A DNA stretch of 64,000 bases from Streptomyces sp. ERV7 (GTDB lineage Bacteria > Actinomycetota > Actinomycetes > Streptomycetales > Streptomycetaceae). The position numbers and the translations under genes were made by a program. The notes under the pieces are model-generated. The model was not told where the DNA came from. It saw nothing but the letters and a program-made list of their open reading frames with translations, and did not search any database. The stretch lies in assembly GCF_001653515.1 (NCBI RefSeq), contig NZ_LYOY01000040.1, forward strand, positions 1,302,001-1,366,000. The letters run 5' to 3'. Numbering within the stretch: position 1 is the first letter of the stretch; each line of letters opens with the position of its first letter. This document shows, one piece after another, positions 19,286 through 26,523 of the stretch.

Positions 19286-20436
19286 GCGTGAGCGATGGTG
19301 GTCCCGGCGGGCAGACCGTGCTGCTCGGCGGGGTGCCGGTGGTCCTGGCGGCGGCGCCGCTGAAGGGCGGCGGCCAGGCGGCCGTCTACCCGGTGGTGGG
19401 CGACGACCGGGTCGTCGTCAAGCTCTACCGGGATCCGCCCGGCCCGGAGCAGGAGCGGCGGCTGACCCGGATGCTCACCATGTCCCCGCTCGGCGGGCGG
19501 CCCACCGACCGCTCCCAGCGGCCCGAGCTCGCCTGGCCGACCGCGCCCGCGCGGGCGCCGGGCGGCGCGTTCCTGGGATACGCGATGCAGCGGTTCGGGG
19601 AGCCCGAACACATCCAGCTGGTCGGCCTGTTCACCCGTTCCCAGCGCATCCGGCTCTTCCACGGGCGGGCCGACTGGCGGTTCATGCTCGGCGTCGCCTG
19701 GAACCTGGCGTTCATGACGGCCCGGATGCACCACGAGGGCCTGGTCATCGGGGACTTCTCCAGCAGCAACGTGGTGGTCGACGCGAACGGCTTCATCACG
19801 TTCCTGGACTGCGACTCCATCGCCTTCACCGACGCGGTCACCGGGGAGCTGTTCCCCTGTCTGATGCACACCACCGACTACTCCGCGCCGGAGCGGCACA
19901 CGGGTGGCCCGGCGACGCGCGCCAGCGACGACTTCGCGCTGGCGGTCCTCGTCTACCAGCTCCTGACGGCCGGGAACCACCCCTTCGGGGGCGTCCCGCA
20001 CGACAGCGCGCCGGAGTCGACGGTCCAGGACAACATCGCGGCGAGCATCTCGTACGTGGTGCGGCCCGAGCAGGTCGTGGTGCCGCGCGGGACCGTGGAC
20101 CCGTCGGTGCTGCCGCCGGAGCTCCTGGGGCTCTCGCGGGCGACGTTCGGTCCCGGGGTGCTCGATCCCGGGGCCCGGCCGTCGGCGGAGGACTGGTTGC
20201 GGGCGCTGGACCGTGAACGGGTGCGGGTGCGGGTGTGTCCCGACCGGCCGCGCCATACGTACGGGTCGCACTTGCCGGGGTGCCCCTGGTGCGCCCGGGC
20301 CGCCGTGACCGGCCACGACGTCTTCAACCCCGGCCCGCTCCCGGCCCCGGCCCCCACCACCTCGGGCCTGAGCCCCGCGCTGCTGATCGGGCTCGCGGTC
20401 CTGATCCTGCTGATCGTGGTGCTGGCATCACTGTGA
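19282..20436 (+). CDS. Divergent protein kinase with C-terminal Cys motif and membrane anchor
   Basis: 384 residues. A protein-kinase-like fold with VVVKLYRDP (ATP lysine), a divergent catalytic loop VIGDFSSSNVVVDANG in place of HRDxxxxN, FLDCDSIAF in the DFG position, and TDYSAPERHT. Such variants are typical of YegI/TerY-P-type kinases. After the kinase come a small Cys/His cluster (VCPDRPRHTYGSHLPGCPWC) that may bind zinc, a Pro linker, and a C-terminal membrane helix (LSPALLIGLAVLILLIVVL). It is the last gene of the vWA-PP2C-kinase trio. Whether it is active is uncertain because the catalytic His-Arg pair is replaced. Confidence 0.8.
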   Translation: MSVSDGGPGGQTVLLGGVPVVLAAAPLKGGGQAAVYPVVGDDRVVVKLYRDPPGPEQERRLTRMLTMSPLGGRPTDRSQRPELAWPTAPARAPGGAFLGYAMQRFGEPEHIQLVGLFTRSQRIRLFHGRADWRFMLGVAWNLAFMTARMHHEGLVIGDFSSSNVVVDANGFITFLDCDSIAFTDAVTGELFPCLMHTTDYSAPERHTGGPATRASDDFALAVLVYQLLTAGNHPFGGVPHDSAPESTVQDNIAASISYVVRPEQVVVPRGTVDPSVLPPELLGLSRATFGPGVLDPGARPSAEDWLRALDRERVRVRVCPDRPRHTYGSHLPGCPWCARAAVTGHDVFNPGPLPAPAPTTSGLSPALLIGLAVLILLIVVLASL

Positions 20437-20456
20437 GCCCCTGCCGCCTGCGCCCC

Positions 20457-20691
20457 TTCTTGGCCCGGTCTTTGTCCGCGGGCCGGTGGGTGGTTGCTCG
20501 CGCAGTTCCCCGCGCCCCTTCTTGGCCCGGACTTCACCTTGCGGCCGGTGGGGGCTGGCCGCGCAGTTCCCCGCGCCCCTGAAGGACTGTGGCTGAGCTG
20601 GGTGCGGGGGCCTGCGGCGTGCTACCTCAGGGGCGCGGGGAAGTGCGCGACCAGCCCCCACCGGCCCGCAGGTGAAGTCCGGGCCCAAGAA
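20457..20691. repeat. Streptomyces intergenic repeat: two direct copies and one inverted copy
   Basis: Copy A 20457-20518 and copy B 20519-20584 both run from TTCTTGGCCCGG to TTCCCCGCGCCCC. Copy C, 20625-20691, is B in reverse with only a few differences, so B and C can form a stem of about 66 bp with a 40-base loop. The element sits in the 328-bp gap between convergent genes and may act as a bidirectional terminator. Shorter relatives occur at about 5840, 9762 and 32835. Nothing else is seen in the gap. Confidence 0.85.
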
Positions 20692-20764
20692 CCCCACCTG
20701 GCCCCGCGTAAGCGGAACGTGGCACCCGGTCCGCGGACCTCCGCGGCGCGCGGACCGGGGCCGA

Positions 20765-21142
20765 TCAGAGGGCGGCGGTCAGCGCCGCCGAGTGGGCGTC
20801 CATACGTTCCGCCGCCAGGATCGCCGCGGCCGTGTCCGCCCGCGAGGCGGCGACCACCAGGGCGCGGCCCGCGAGCGCGTGCGCGCGGTCGTGCAGCGAG
20901 GCCGCGGGCACGCCGCGCAGACCCGCGTGCCGAACCGGCGGCATCCCCCCGCGCAACCGCGCGACCTGTCGCGCTATCGCGTCGCCGGCCTCGGCGAGCC
21001 CGAGCTCGTCGGTGACCGCGAGCAGCGCCGCGAGGTGCCCGGCGAGCTGGATGTCCAGCTCCTCCTCGCGGGAGCGGTGCGGGATGCGGGCGTCGGCGGC
21101 CATCGTGCTGTGCACCGACTTCGTCCGGATCGGCTCGTACAT
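20765..21142 (-). CDS. Small conserved actinomycete protein (possibly the SCO4983 family)
   Basis: 125 residues from ATG 21142, which has a strong GAGGAGG site six bases upstream. The N-terminus MYEPIRTKSVHSTMAADARI is followed by an almost wholly helical Ala/Leu-rich chain (QLAGHLAALLAVTDELGLAE; RALVVAASRADTAAAILAAE) with no Cys and no membrane helix, suggesting a small helical-bundle protein. No function known to me. Its place near pckG and the aminotransferase suggests it corresponds to SCO4983, but I base that on memory of gene order. Confidence 0.7.
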   Translation of the reverse strand: MYEPIRTKSVHSTMAADARIPHRSREEELDIQLAGHLAALLAVTDELGLAEAGDAIARQVARLRGGMPPVRHAGLRGVPAASLHDRAHALAGRALVVAASRADTAAAILAAERMDAHSAALTAAL

Positions 21143-21170
21143 GAGATGGCCTCCTCTGTCGCAGGAGCCC

Positions 21171-21199
21171 ATCCTATCTTAGATTCTGTCTAAAGTTGA
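21171..21199 (-). promoter_or_regulatory. Promoter with embedded inverted repeat
   Basis: On the minus strand a TAGGAT -10 box (21171-21176) lies 17 bp from a weak TCAACT -35 (21194-21199), upstream of the gene starting at 21142. Between them is TTAGA-N5-TCTAA (21079-21093 plus 100, i.e. 21179-21193), a perfect 5-bp inverted repeat in an AT-rich island, a plausible operator. Confidence 0.5.
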
Positions 21200-21228
21200 G
21201 TGGGAACCAGGGGCCGGGCCGCATCTGG

Positions 21229-22440
21229 CTACATCTGGCTGTAACCGTCCAGGAAGCTGCCGATCCGGGTCACGGCGGCGGCCAGGTCCTGCGCCGAGGG
21301 AAGCGTCACGATGCGGAAGTGATCGGGCTCGGGCCAGTTGAAGCCGGTGCCGTGCACGACCATGATCTTCTCGGCCCGCAGCAGGTCCAGGACCATCTGG
21401 CGGTCGTCCTTGACCTTGTAGACCGCCGGGTCCAGACGGGGGAAGAGGTACAGCGCGCCCTTCGGCTTCACGCAGCTCACGCCGGGGATCTGGGTGAGCA
21501 GGTCGTACGCCGTGTCGCGCTGCTCCAGCAGCCGGCCGCCCGGCAGCACCAGGTCCTCGATCGACTGGCGCCCGCCCAGCGCGGTGGCCACCGCGTGCTG
21601 CGACGGCATGTTGGCGCACAGCCGCATGTTGGCGAGGATGGTGAGGCCCTCGATGTACGAGGAGGCGTGGGCCTTGGGGCCGCAGACCGCCAGCCAGCCG
21701 GAGCGGAAACCGGCCACCCGGTAGTTCTTGGAGAGGCCGTTGAAGGTCAGCACCATCAGGTCCGGGGCGACCACGGCGGTCGGCGTGTGCGTGGCGCCGT
21801 CGTACAGGATCCGGTCGTAGATCTCGTCCGAGCAGACGATCAGGTTGTGGCGGCGGGCGATCTCGGTGAGGCCGCGCAGCATCTCCTCGCCGTAGACCGC
21901 GCCCGTCGGGTTGTTCGGGTTGATGATCACGATCGCCTTGGTGCGGTCGGTGATCTTGCGCTCGATGTCGGCGAGGTCCGGCATCCAGTCGGACTGCTCG
22001 TCGCAGCGGTAGTGCACGGCGGTGCCGCCGGCCAGCGAGACCGAGGCGGTCCACAGCGGGTAGTCCGGCGCCGGGACGAGCACCTCGTCGCCGTCGTCGA
22101 GCAGCGCCTGCATCGACATCTGGATCAGCTCGGAGACGCCGTTGCCGAGGTAGATGTCCTCGACGTCGAGGTCGATGCCTTTGGTCTGGTAGTGCTGCAT
22201 CACCGCGCGCCGCGCCGAGAGCAGGCCCTTCGCGTCGCCGTAGCCGTGTGCCCCGGAGAGGTTGCGGAGCATGTCCTCCAGGATCTCCGGCGGGCACTCG
22301 AAGCCGAACGCGGCGGGGTTGCCGGTGTTGAGCTTGAGGATGCGGTGACCTGCCGCCTCCAGCCGCATGGCTTCTTCGAGAACCGGGCCGCGGATCTCGT
22401 AACAGACATTGGCGAGCTTGGTCGACTGGATCACCTGCAT
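21229..22440 (-). CDS. alaA: PLP-dependent aminotransferase, AlaA (alanine-synthesizing) type
   Basis: 403 residues, ATG 22440 behind AAGGTGACC. The protein is close to E. coli AlaA (YfbQ) along its length: STKLANVCYEIRGPVLEEA, LNTGNPAAFGFECPPEIL, YLGNGVSELIQMSMQALL, VPAPDYPLWTASVSLAGG, IINPNNPTGAVYGEEML, then the PLP lysine in FNGLSKNYRVAGFRSGW. It transfers an amino group from glutamate to pyruvate to make alanine. Length equals the family's. The gene is solitary and divergent from the alkyl sulfatase remnant. Confidence 0.92.
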   Translation of the reverse strand: MQVIQSTKLANVCYEIRGPVLEEAMRLEAAGHRILKLNTGNPAAFGFECPPEILEDMLRNLSGAHGYGDAKGLLSARRAVMQHYQTKGIDLDVEDIYLGNGVSELIQMSMQALLDDGDEVLVPAPDYPLWTASVSLAGGTAVHYRCDEQSDWMPDLADIERKITDRTKAIVIINPNNPTGAVYGEEMLRGLTEIARRHNLIVCSDEIYDRILYDGATHTPTAVVAPDLMVLTFNGLSKNYRVAGFRSGWLAVCGPKAHASSYIEGLTILANMRLCANMPSQHAVATALGGRQSIEDLVLPGGRLLEQRDTAYDLLTQIPGVSCVKPKGALYLFPRLDPAVYKVKDDRQMVLDLLRAEKIMVVHGTGFNWPEPDHFRIVTLPSAQDLAAAVTRIGSFLDGYSQM

Positions 22441-22624
22441 GACGGTCACCTTACGGGCGCGTTTCGAGGGGCGCGCGGTGTTTGCGACCCGGTCGCCCCG
22501 GCCGCGGTCCCCTCGGCGGACGCGCGGCTTCCATCGGAATGCGGCACGGGGTGCCAGGCCGTGGGATTGCCGGTCGGCGGCGGGGCACGGGCTTGGAATG
22601 CGCCCTCGGGGCCGCGGCGGGTGA

Positions 22625-23797
22625 GATACGCCACCCCTCGTACCGCCCACCCACCAGCTGTCCGGCGAGGTCGAGGCCGACGGCGTCCGGCTCGTCCTCC
22701 AGCCCGCCGCCGGCCTCCAGTCCCCGGCCGAGATGAACGTCTACCTGCCCGACCGCAAGGTCCTCTATCTGACGGCCCCCGGCCTGCTCGGCGGCCTCGG
22801 GGACGTACGCGCCCGCCACCTCGACGAGACCCTGAAGGCCTTCGGCGGTGTCGCCGAGATCGTCGCCGGGGCCTACGAGTGGCCCGGCTGGGGCGACAAG
22901 GCCGTCGCCGCCCGGCTCGCCGCGCGCCGGGACGCCTGGGTCAGGCGCCAGACCCAGCCCTCGAACCAGCCGTTCTACGCCGCCGGCTACGTCGGCACCG
23001 CCACCCAGGCCACCCGCCAGACCTGGCTGCGCCTGCTGGGCCACGAGTTCGTCGCGGCCACCGACGCGGTCGCCGCGACCCCCGCCTCCGCCGCGACCGC
23101 CAAGCGGTACGTGGTGGCCCTGGGCGGCGCCGAGGCCGTGCTCGCGTCCGCGCGCGAGGAGTACGACGCGGCGACGCCCCGCTACGAGCGGGTCGTCGAG
23201 CTCCTCGACCACGTGGTGGCCGCCGCCTGCGACCCGGCGACGGTGTCGCCCACCGTCCTGGAGGCCGCCACCTCGCTCCAGGCGCTGGCCCTGACCCAGC
23301 TCGGCTACCTCGCCGAGTACGGCCCGCTGCGCAACGCCTATCTGACGGCGGCCCGCGATCTGCGCCCCGGCCCGCAGCCGTCCGGCGCCCGCCCGGTCGT
23401 CGGCGACCTGGTCCGCCACGCCAACCCCGCCCAGTACTTCGCCGCTCTCGCCGCCCGCCTGGACGGCCCGAGGGCCGCCGAGCAGCGCGACCCGGTCGTC
23501 CTGCTGTGGACCTTCACCAACACCGGCCAGTCGGGCGTCACGGTCCTGCGCGACGGCGTGCTCGTCTACACCGACACCCGCGGCGACACCATGCCGCCCG
23601 GCGTGGACAAGCCGCAGGCGACGATCGTGCTCACCCGCGACACCCTGGACAAACTCCTGGGCTCCGGACCGGACTTCGCCGCAGGCTTCGACGCGGCGGT
23701 ACGCGCGGGCCGCGTCCAGATCGACGACCGAGCCGCGGCGGACACGGTGTTCGGCTATCTGCTCCCGGCCATCGCGTCGAGCCCAGCGGTGAACTGA
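22625..23797 (+). pseudogene. Alkyl sulfatase remnant (5'-truncated: metallo-hydrolase domain lost)
   Basis: The reading frame opens after a TGA at 22622 with no start, first ATG at 22733. It encodes the tail of the beta-lactamase-like domain (SPAEMNVYLPDRKVLYLTAP), the dimerisation domain (SAREEYDAATPRYERVVELL; ALTQLGYLAEYGPLRNAYLT) and the C-terminal SCP2-like domain (LLWTFTNTGQSGVTVLRDGV). Full alkyl/aryl-sulfatases of the SdsA1/BDS1 type are about 620-660 residues; roughly 250 N-terminal residues with the HxHxDH zinc site are missing, so it cannot be an active sulfatase. Codon use is still normal, suggesting recent loss or an assembly gap. Confidence 0.75.
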
Positions 23798-23922
23798 GCC
23801 CAGGCGGCGGGGACGGCGAACACCGGGCTGTCCCCGCCGGGCTCGGCGTCGCGTACGCGGACGGTGTGGGGGCAGGCGGCGCCTTCGACGCACTCTGGCT
23901 CGAACTGATCGTCGACGGAGGG
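23755..23922 (-). pseudogene. Possible DUF397-like fragment without start
   Basis: On the minus strand a 55-codon frame bounded by stops reads DDQFEPECVEGAACPHTVRV, then RDAEPGGDSPVFAVPAAWAQ and FTAGLDAMAGSR. The pattern CVE...VRVRD...P.F..AAW..F.AG is that of DUF397 proteins, which accompany Xre regulators in Streptomyces. There is no start codon and it overlaps the 3' end of the sulfatase remnant, so it is at best a remnant. Confidence 0.3.
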
Positions 23923-23976
23923 CTATGATCCGCTGACTTTCCACAGCATTCGCACATACCCGGGGGGGGGAACCAC

Positions 23977-25239
23977 GTGCGTTCCACGTCTTCGCGCATG
24001 GTCTCGCGCATCTCTTCGCGCCTCGTACGCGGCGGGCTCGCCGCCGTCGCCACGGCGGGTCTCGCGGCCACCGTCACCACCGCGCCCGCCCAGGCCGCCG
24101 ACGGCTACGACCGCTGCGCGTGGGGCAAGCTGTGCGTCTTCAGCGAGCCGCTGGGCAAGGGGGACATGCTGGTCGTCTCCGGGTCCATGCTGCGGCTCGG
24201 GTCCTGGGACAACCGCATCAGCTCGTTCGCGAACTACTCCGGCGTGCCGGTCTGCTTCAACAGCGAGCCGGACCTGGACGGCGACCCGGAGCGGGCCAGG
24301 GCCACGCACTACTACTCCGGCCAGGTGTCCTTCGACGAGAGCTCCCGGCCGGACCTCGACAACACCGTGAGCTCGCTCGACCTGGACCGCGAGGCCGACT
24401 ACTTCTGCGGCTCCGAGGGGCGTTTCCCGACGTACTGGTGGGAGTTCGAGAACAAGCAGCGCCCGGCAGGACAGGCCGCCGCCGTGTTCGGTGACGCGGA
24501 CGGCGACGGCTTCGGCGACCTGTACGCGCGCGACCGGTTCGGGCAGCTGTGGACGGACCACACCTACGCGAGCAAGGGCCGCACCCGTGTCGTGGGCGGC
24601 GGCTGGAACGCGATGTCCCAGCTCACCCGGCACGGCGACTACAACGGGGACGCCAAGGAGGACCTGTTCGCCCGGGACCGCTCCGGCGTCCTGTGGTTCT
24701 ACCCCGGCCGGGGGGACGGCACCTTCGGCGACCGCGTCAAGGTCGGCGGGGGCTGGAACACCATGCGCGATCTGACCGCCGCCGGGGACCTGACCGGCGA
24801 CGGCCGCGCCGACCTGCTCGCCGCCGACACCACCGGCACCCTGTGGACGTACCCCGGCACCGGGCACGGCGCCTTCGGTGACCGCCGGAAGGTCGGCGGG
24901 GGCTGGAAGGTCATGAACGAACTGGTCGGGGCCGGTGACATGAACGCCGACCAGCGGTCCGACCTGGTGGCCCGGGACACCGCCGGGAAGCTGTGGTTCT
25001 ACCCCGGCACCGGGCGCGGCACGTTCGGCGACCGCAAGCTCATCGGCACCGGCGGCTGGAACGGGCTCACCGAGCTGGCGGGTGTCGGTGACGTCACCGG
25101 CGACGGCCGCCCCGACCTGCTCGCGCACGCGCCGGGGCAGAAGGCGCTCCGCGTCTACCCGGGCACCGGCGCCGCCGACGGCGGCCTGCGGGCGCCGAGG
25201 CAGTACGCCCAGGCCCGCTCCACCCACCTCGTCTTCTAA
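23977..25239 (+). CDS. Secreted I36 inhibitor-like / FG-GAP repeat protein 1
   Basis: 420 residues from GTG 23977 behind a G-rich site. A signal peptide ends at AQA. Residues ~42-155 match the beta-gamma-crystallin-like peptidase inhibitor I36 (SMPI) domain: GYDRCAWGKLCVFSEPLGKG, SSFANYSGVPVCFNSEPDL, DNTVSSLDLD. Residues ~165-410 form about five FG-GAP/VCBS blades of ~47 residues (ARDRSGVLWFYPGRGDGTFG; GDLTGDGRADLLAADTTG) with calcium-binding DxDGDG-like loops. A similar paralogue follows 47 bp downstream. I36 proteins inhibit metalloproteases; the propeller probably adds binding surface (inference). Confidence 0.85.
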   Translation: MRSTSSRMVSRISSRLVRGGLAAVATAGLAATVTTAPAQAADGYDRCAWGKLCVFSEPLGKGDMLVVSGSMLRLGSWDNRISSFANYSGVPVCFNSEPDLDGDPERARATHYYSGQVSFDESSRPDLDNTVSSLDLDREADYFCGSEGRFPTYWWEFENKQRPAGQAAAVFGDADGDGFGDLYARDRFGQLWTDHTYASKGRTRVVGGGWNAMSQLTRHGDYNGDAKEDLFARDRSGVLWFYPGRGDGTFGDRVKVGGGWNTMRDLTAAGDLTGDGRADLLAADTTGTLWTYPGTGHGAFGDRRKVGGGWKVMNELVGAGDMNADQRSDLVARDTAGKLWFYPGTGRGTFGDRKLIGTGGWNGLTELAGVGDVTGDGRPDLLAHAPGQKALRVYPGTGAADGGLRAPRQYAQARSTHLVF

Positions 25240-25241
25240 TG

Positions 25242-25268
25242 CCTCTGCTTCCTCTGCTTCCTCTGCTT
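25242..25268. repeat. Three tandem copies of a 9-bp unit (CCTCTGCTT)
   Basis: Perfect 9-bp triplication immediately after the stop of the first I36/FG-GAP gene (overlapping TAATG) and upstream of the second. In frame from an ATG at 25239 it would encode Pro-Leu-Leu repeats in front of the second protein's signal peptide. The true start is more likely 25287, so the repeat lies in the intercistronic leader, where copy-number change could alter spacing or an optional N-terminal extension. Confidence 0.8.
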
Positions 25269-25286
25269 CCGAACGGAGTCCGGCCC

Positions 25287-26516
25287 ATGCCCGGCACCAC
25301 CGCCCGACGGCTGATCGGTACGGCCACCGCCGTCGCCGCGTCGCTGGCCACCCTTCTCTCCGCCGCCCCGCAGGCGACGGCCGCGGAGAACTACGACCGC
25401 TGCCCGGCGGGCAAGCTCTGCGTGTTCCAGTACGGGGACTTCAAGGGCAAGATGGAGATCATCTCGTCCAGCCGCCCCACCCTGGGCATCTGGAACAACT
25501 CGCTCTCGTCCTTCGTCAACAACAGCGACCTGTACGTCGCGCTGGCCACGGACGCCAACTACGAGGGCGAGCGCTACTACATCAACCCGCACAGCGGCCC
25601 CAACGACCTCACCGGCGGCACCATCGGCCGGGCGTGGGACAACAAGGTCAGCTCCATCCGCATGGCGACCACCAGCTACGAGGTCACCCAGGGCGTGCCG
25701 TGGATGGACTGGTTCGTCCAGGACGAGGAGAAGCGGCCCGCCGGGCTGCCCGCGGTGGCGCAGTTCGGTGACCTGAACAACGACGCCCGCCCCGACCTGC
25801 TTGAGCGCGCGGACGACGGGCGGCTGTGGTTCCTGTCGGGCGCCGGCGACGCCAACTGGGTGACCAAGGGCAAGCTCGTCGGCGGCGGCTGGAACGCGAT
25901 GACGCAGCTCACCCGGCACGGCGACTACAACGGGGACGGCAAGGAGGACATCTACGCCCGCGACCGCTCCGGCATCCTCTGGTTCTACCCGGGCCGCGGC
26001 GACGGCGCCTTCGGCGACCGCGTCAAGGTCGGCGGCGGCTGGAACGCGATGCGCGAGATCAGCGCGGCGGGCGACCTCAACGGCGACGGCCGCCGGGACC
26101 TGCTGGCCCGTGACACCTCCGGCGTGCTGTGGTCCTACCCGGGCAGTGGCCGGGGCATCTTCGGCGACCGTGTGAAGGTCGGCGGCGGCTGGAACGTCAT
26201 GAACCAGCTCGCCTCGCCCGGCGACCTCAACGGCGACGGCAAGGCCGACCTGGTGGCCCGCGACGGGTCCCGGAACCTGTGGCTGTACCCGGGCAACGGC
26301 CGGGGCACCTTCGGCGGCCGCGCCAAGCTCCCGTACGCCTGGCCCGCGGACGCCCCGGTGCTGGCCACCGGTGACGTCAACGGGGACGGGATCTCCGACC
26401 TCATGCGGCCCGTCGACTACCAGCTGTTCGCCTACCACGGTGACGGGCGCGGCGGGCTCGGCGGCCCGCGGGCGGACATGCTGTGGGACACCGCCCGTAA
26501 CGTGCGGGTGTTCTGA
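25287..26516 (+). CDS. Secreted I36 inhibitor-like / FG-GAP repeat protein 2
   Basis: 409 residues from ATG 25287 (CGGAG upstream); an in-frame ATG at 25239 would add a 16-residue Pro/Leu-rich extension. The architecture matches the upstream gene: signal peptide ending ATA, I36 domain (NYDRCPAGKLCVFQYGDFKG; WNNSLSSFVNNSDLYVALAT), a Trp-rich connector (GVPWMDWFVQDEEKRPAG) and five FG-GAP blades (GDYNGDGKEDIYARDRSG; SGRGIFGDRVKVGGGWN). The crystallin domains differ more than the blades, so after tandem duplication the inhibitor part has diverged, perhaps to a different protease. Probably co-transcribed with the first gene. Confidence 0.85.
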   Translation: MPGTTARRLIGTATAVAASLATLLSAAPQATAAENYDRCPAGKLCVFQYGDFKGKMEIISSSRPTLGIWNNSLSSFVNNSDLYVALATDANYEGERYYINPHSGPNDLTGGTIGRAWDNKVSSIRMATTSYEVTQGVPWMDWFVQDEEKRPAGLPAVAQFGDLNNDARPDLLERADDGRLWFLSGAGDANWVTKGKLVGGGWNAMTQLTRHGDYNGDGKEDIYARDRSGILWFYPGRGDGAFGDRVKVGGGWNAMREISAAGDLNGDGRRDLLARDTSGVLWSYPGSGRGIFGDRVKVGGGWNVMNQLASPGDLNGDGKADLVARDGSRNLWLYPGNGRGTFGGRAKLPYAWPADAPVLATGDVNGDGISDLMRPVDYQLFAYHGDGRGGLGGPRADMLWDTARNVRVF

Positions 26517-26523
26517 GGGTTCG

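Noticed and set aside
21196..23928. 910-residue plus-strand frame opposite alaA
   Set aside because: Antisense of a highly conserved aminotransferase; no family resemblance.
23798..23976. Independent small gene between the sulfatase remnant and the first I36 gene
   Set aside because: No start with ribosome site; only the weak DUF397-like frame on the minus strand, listed as a remnant.
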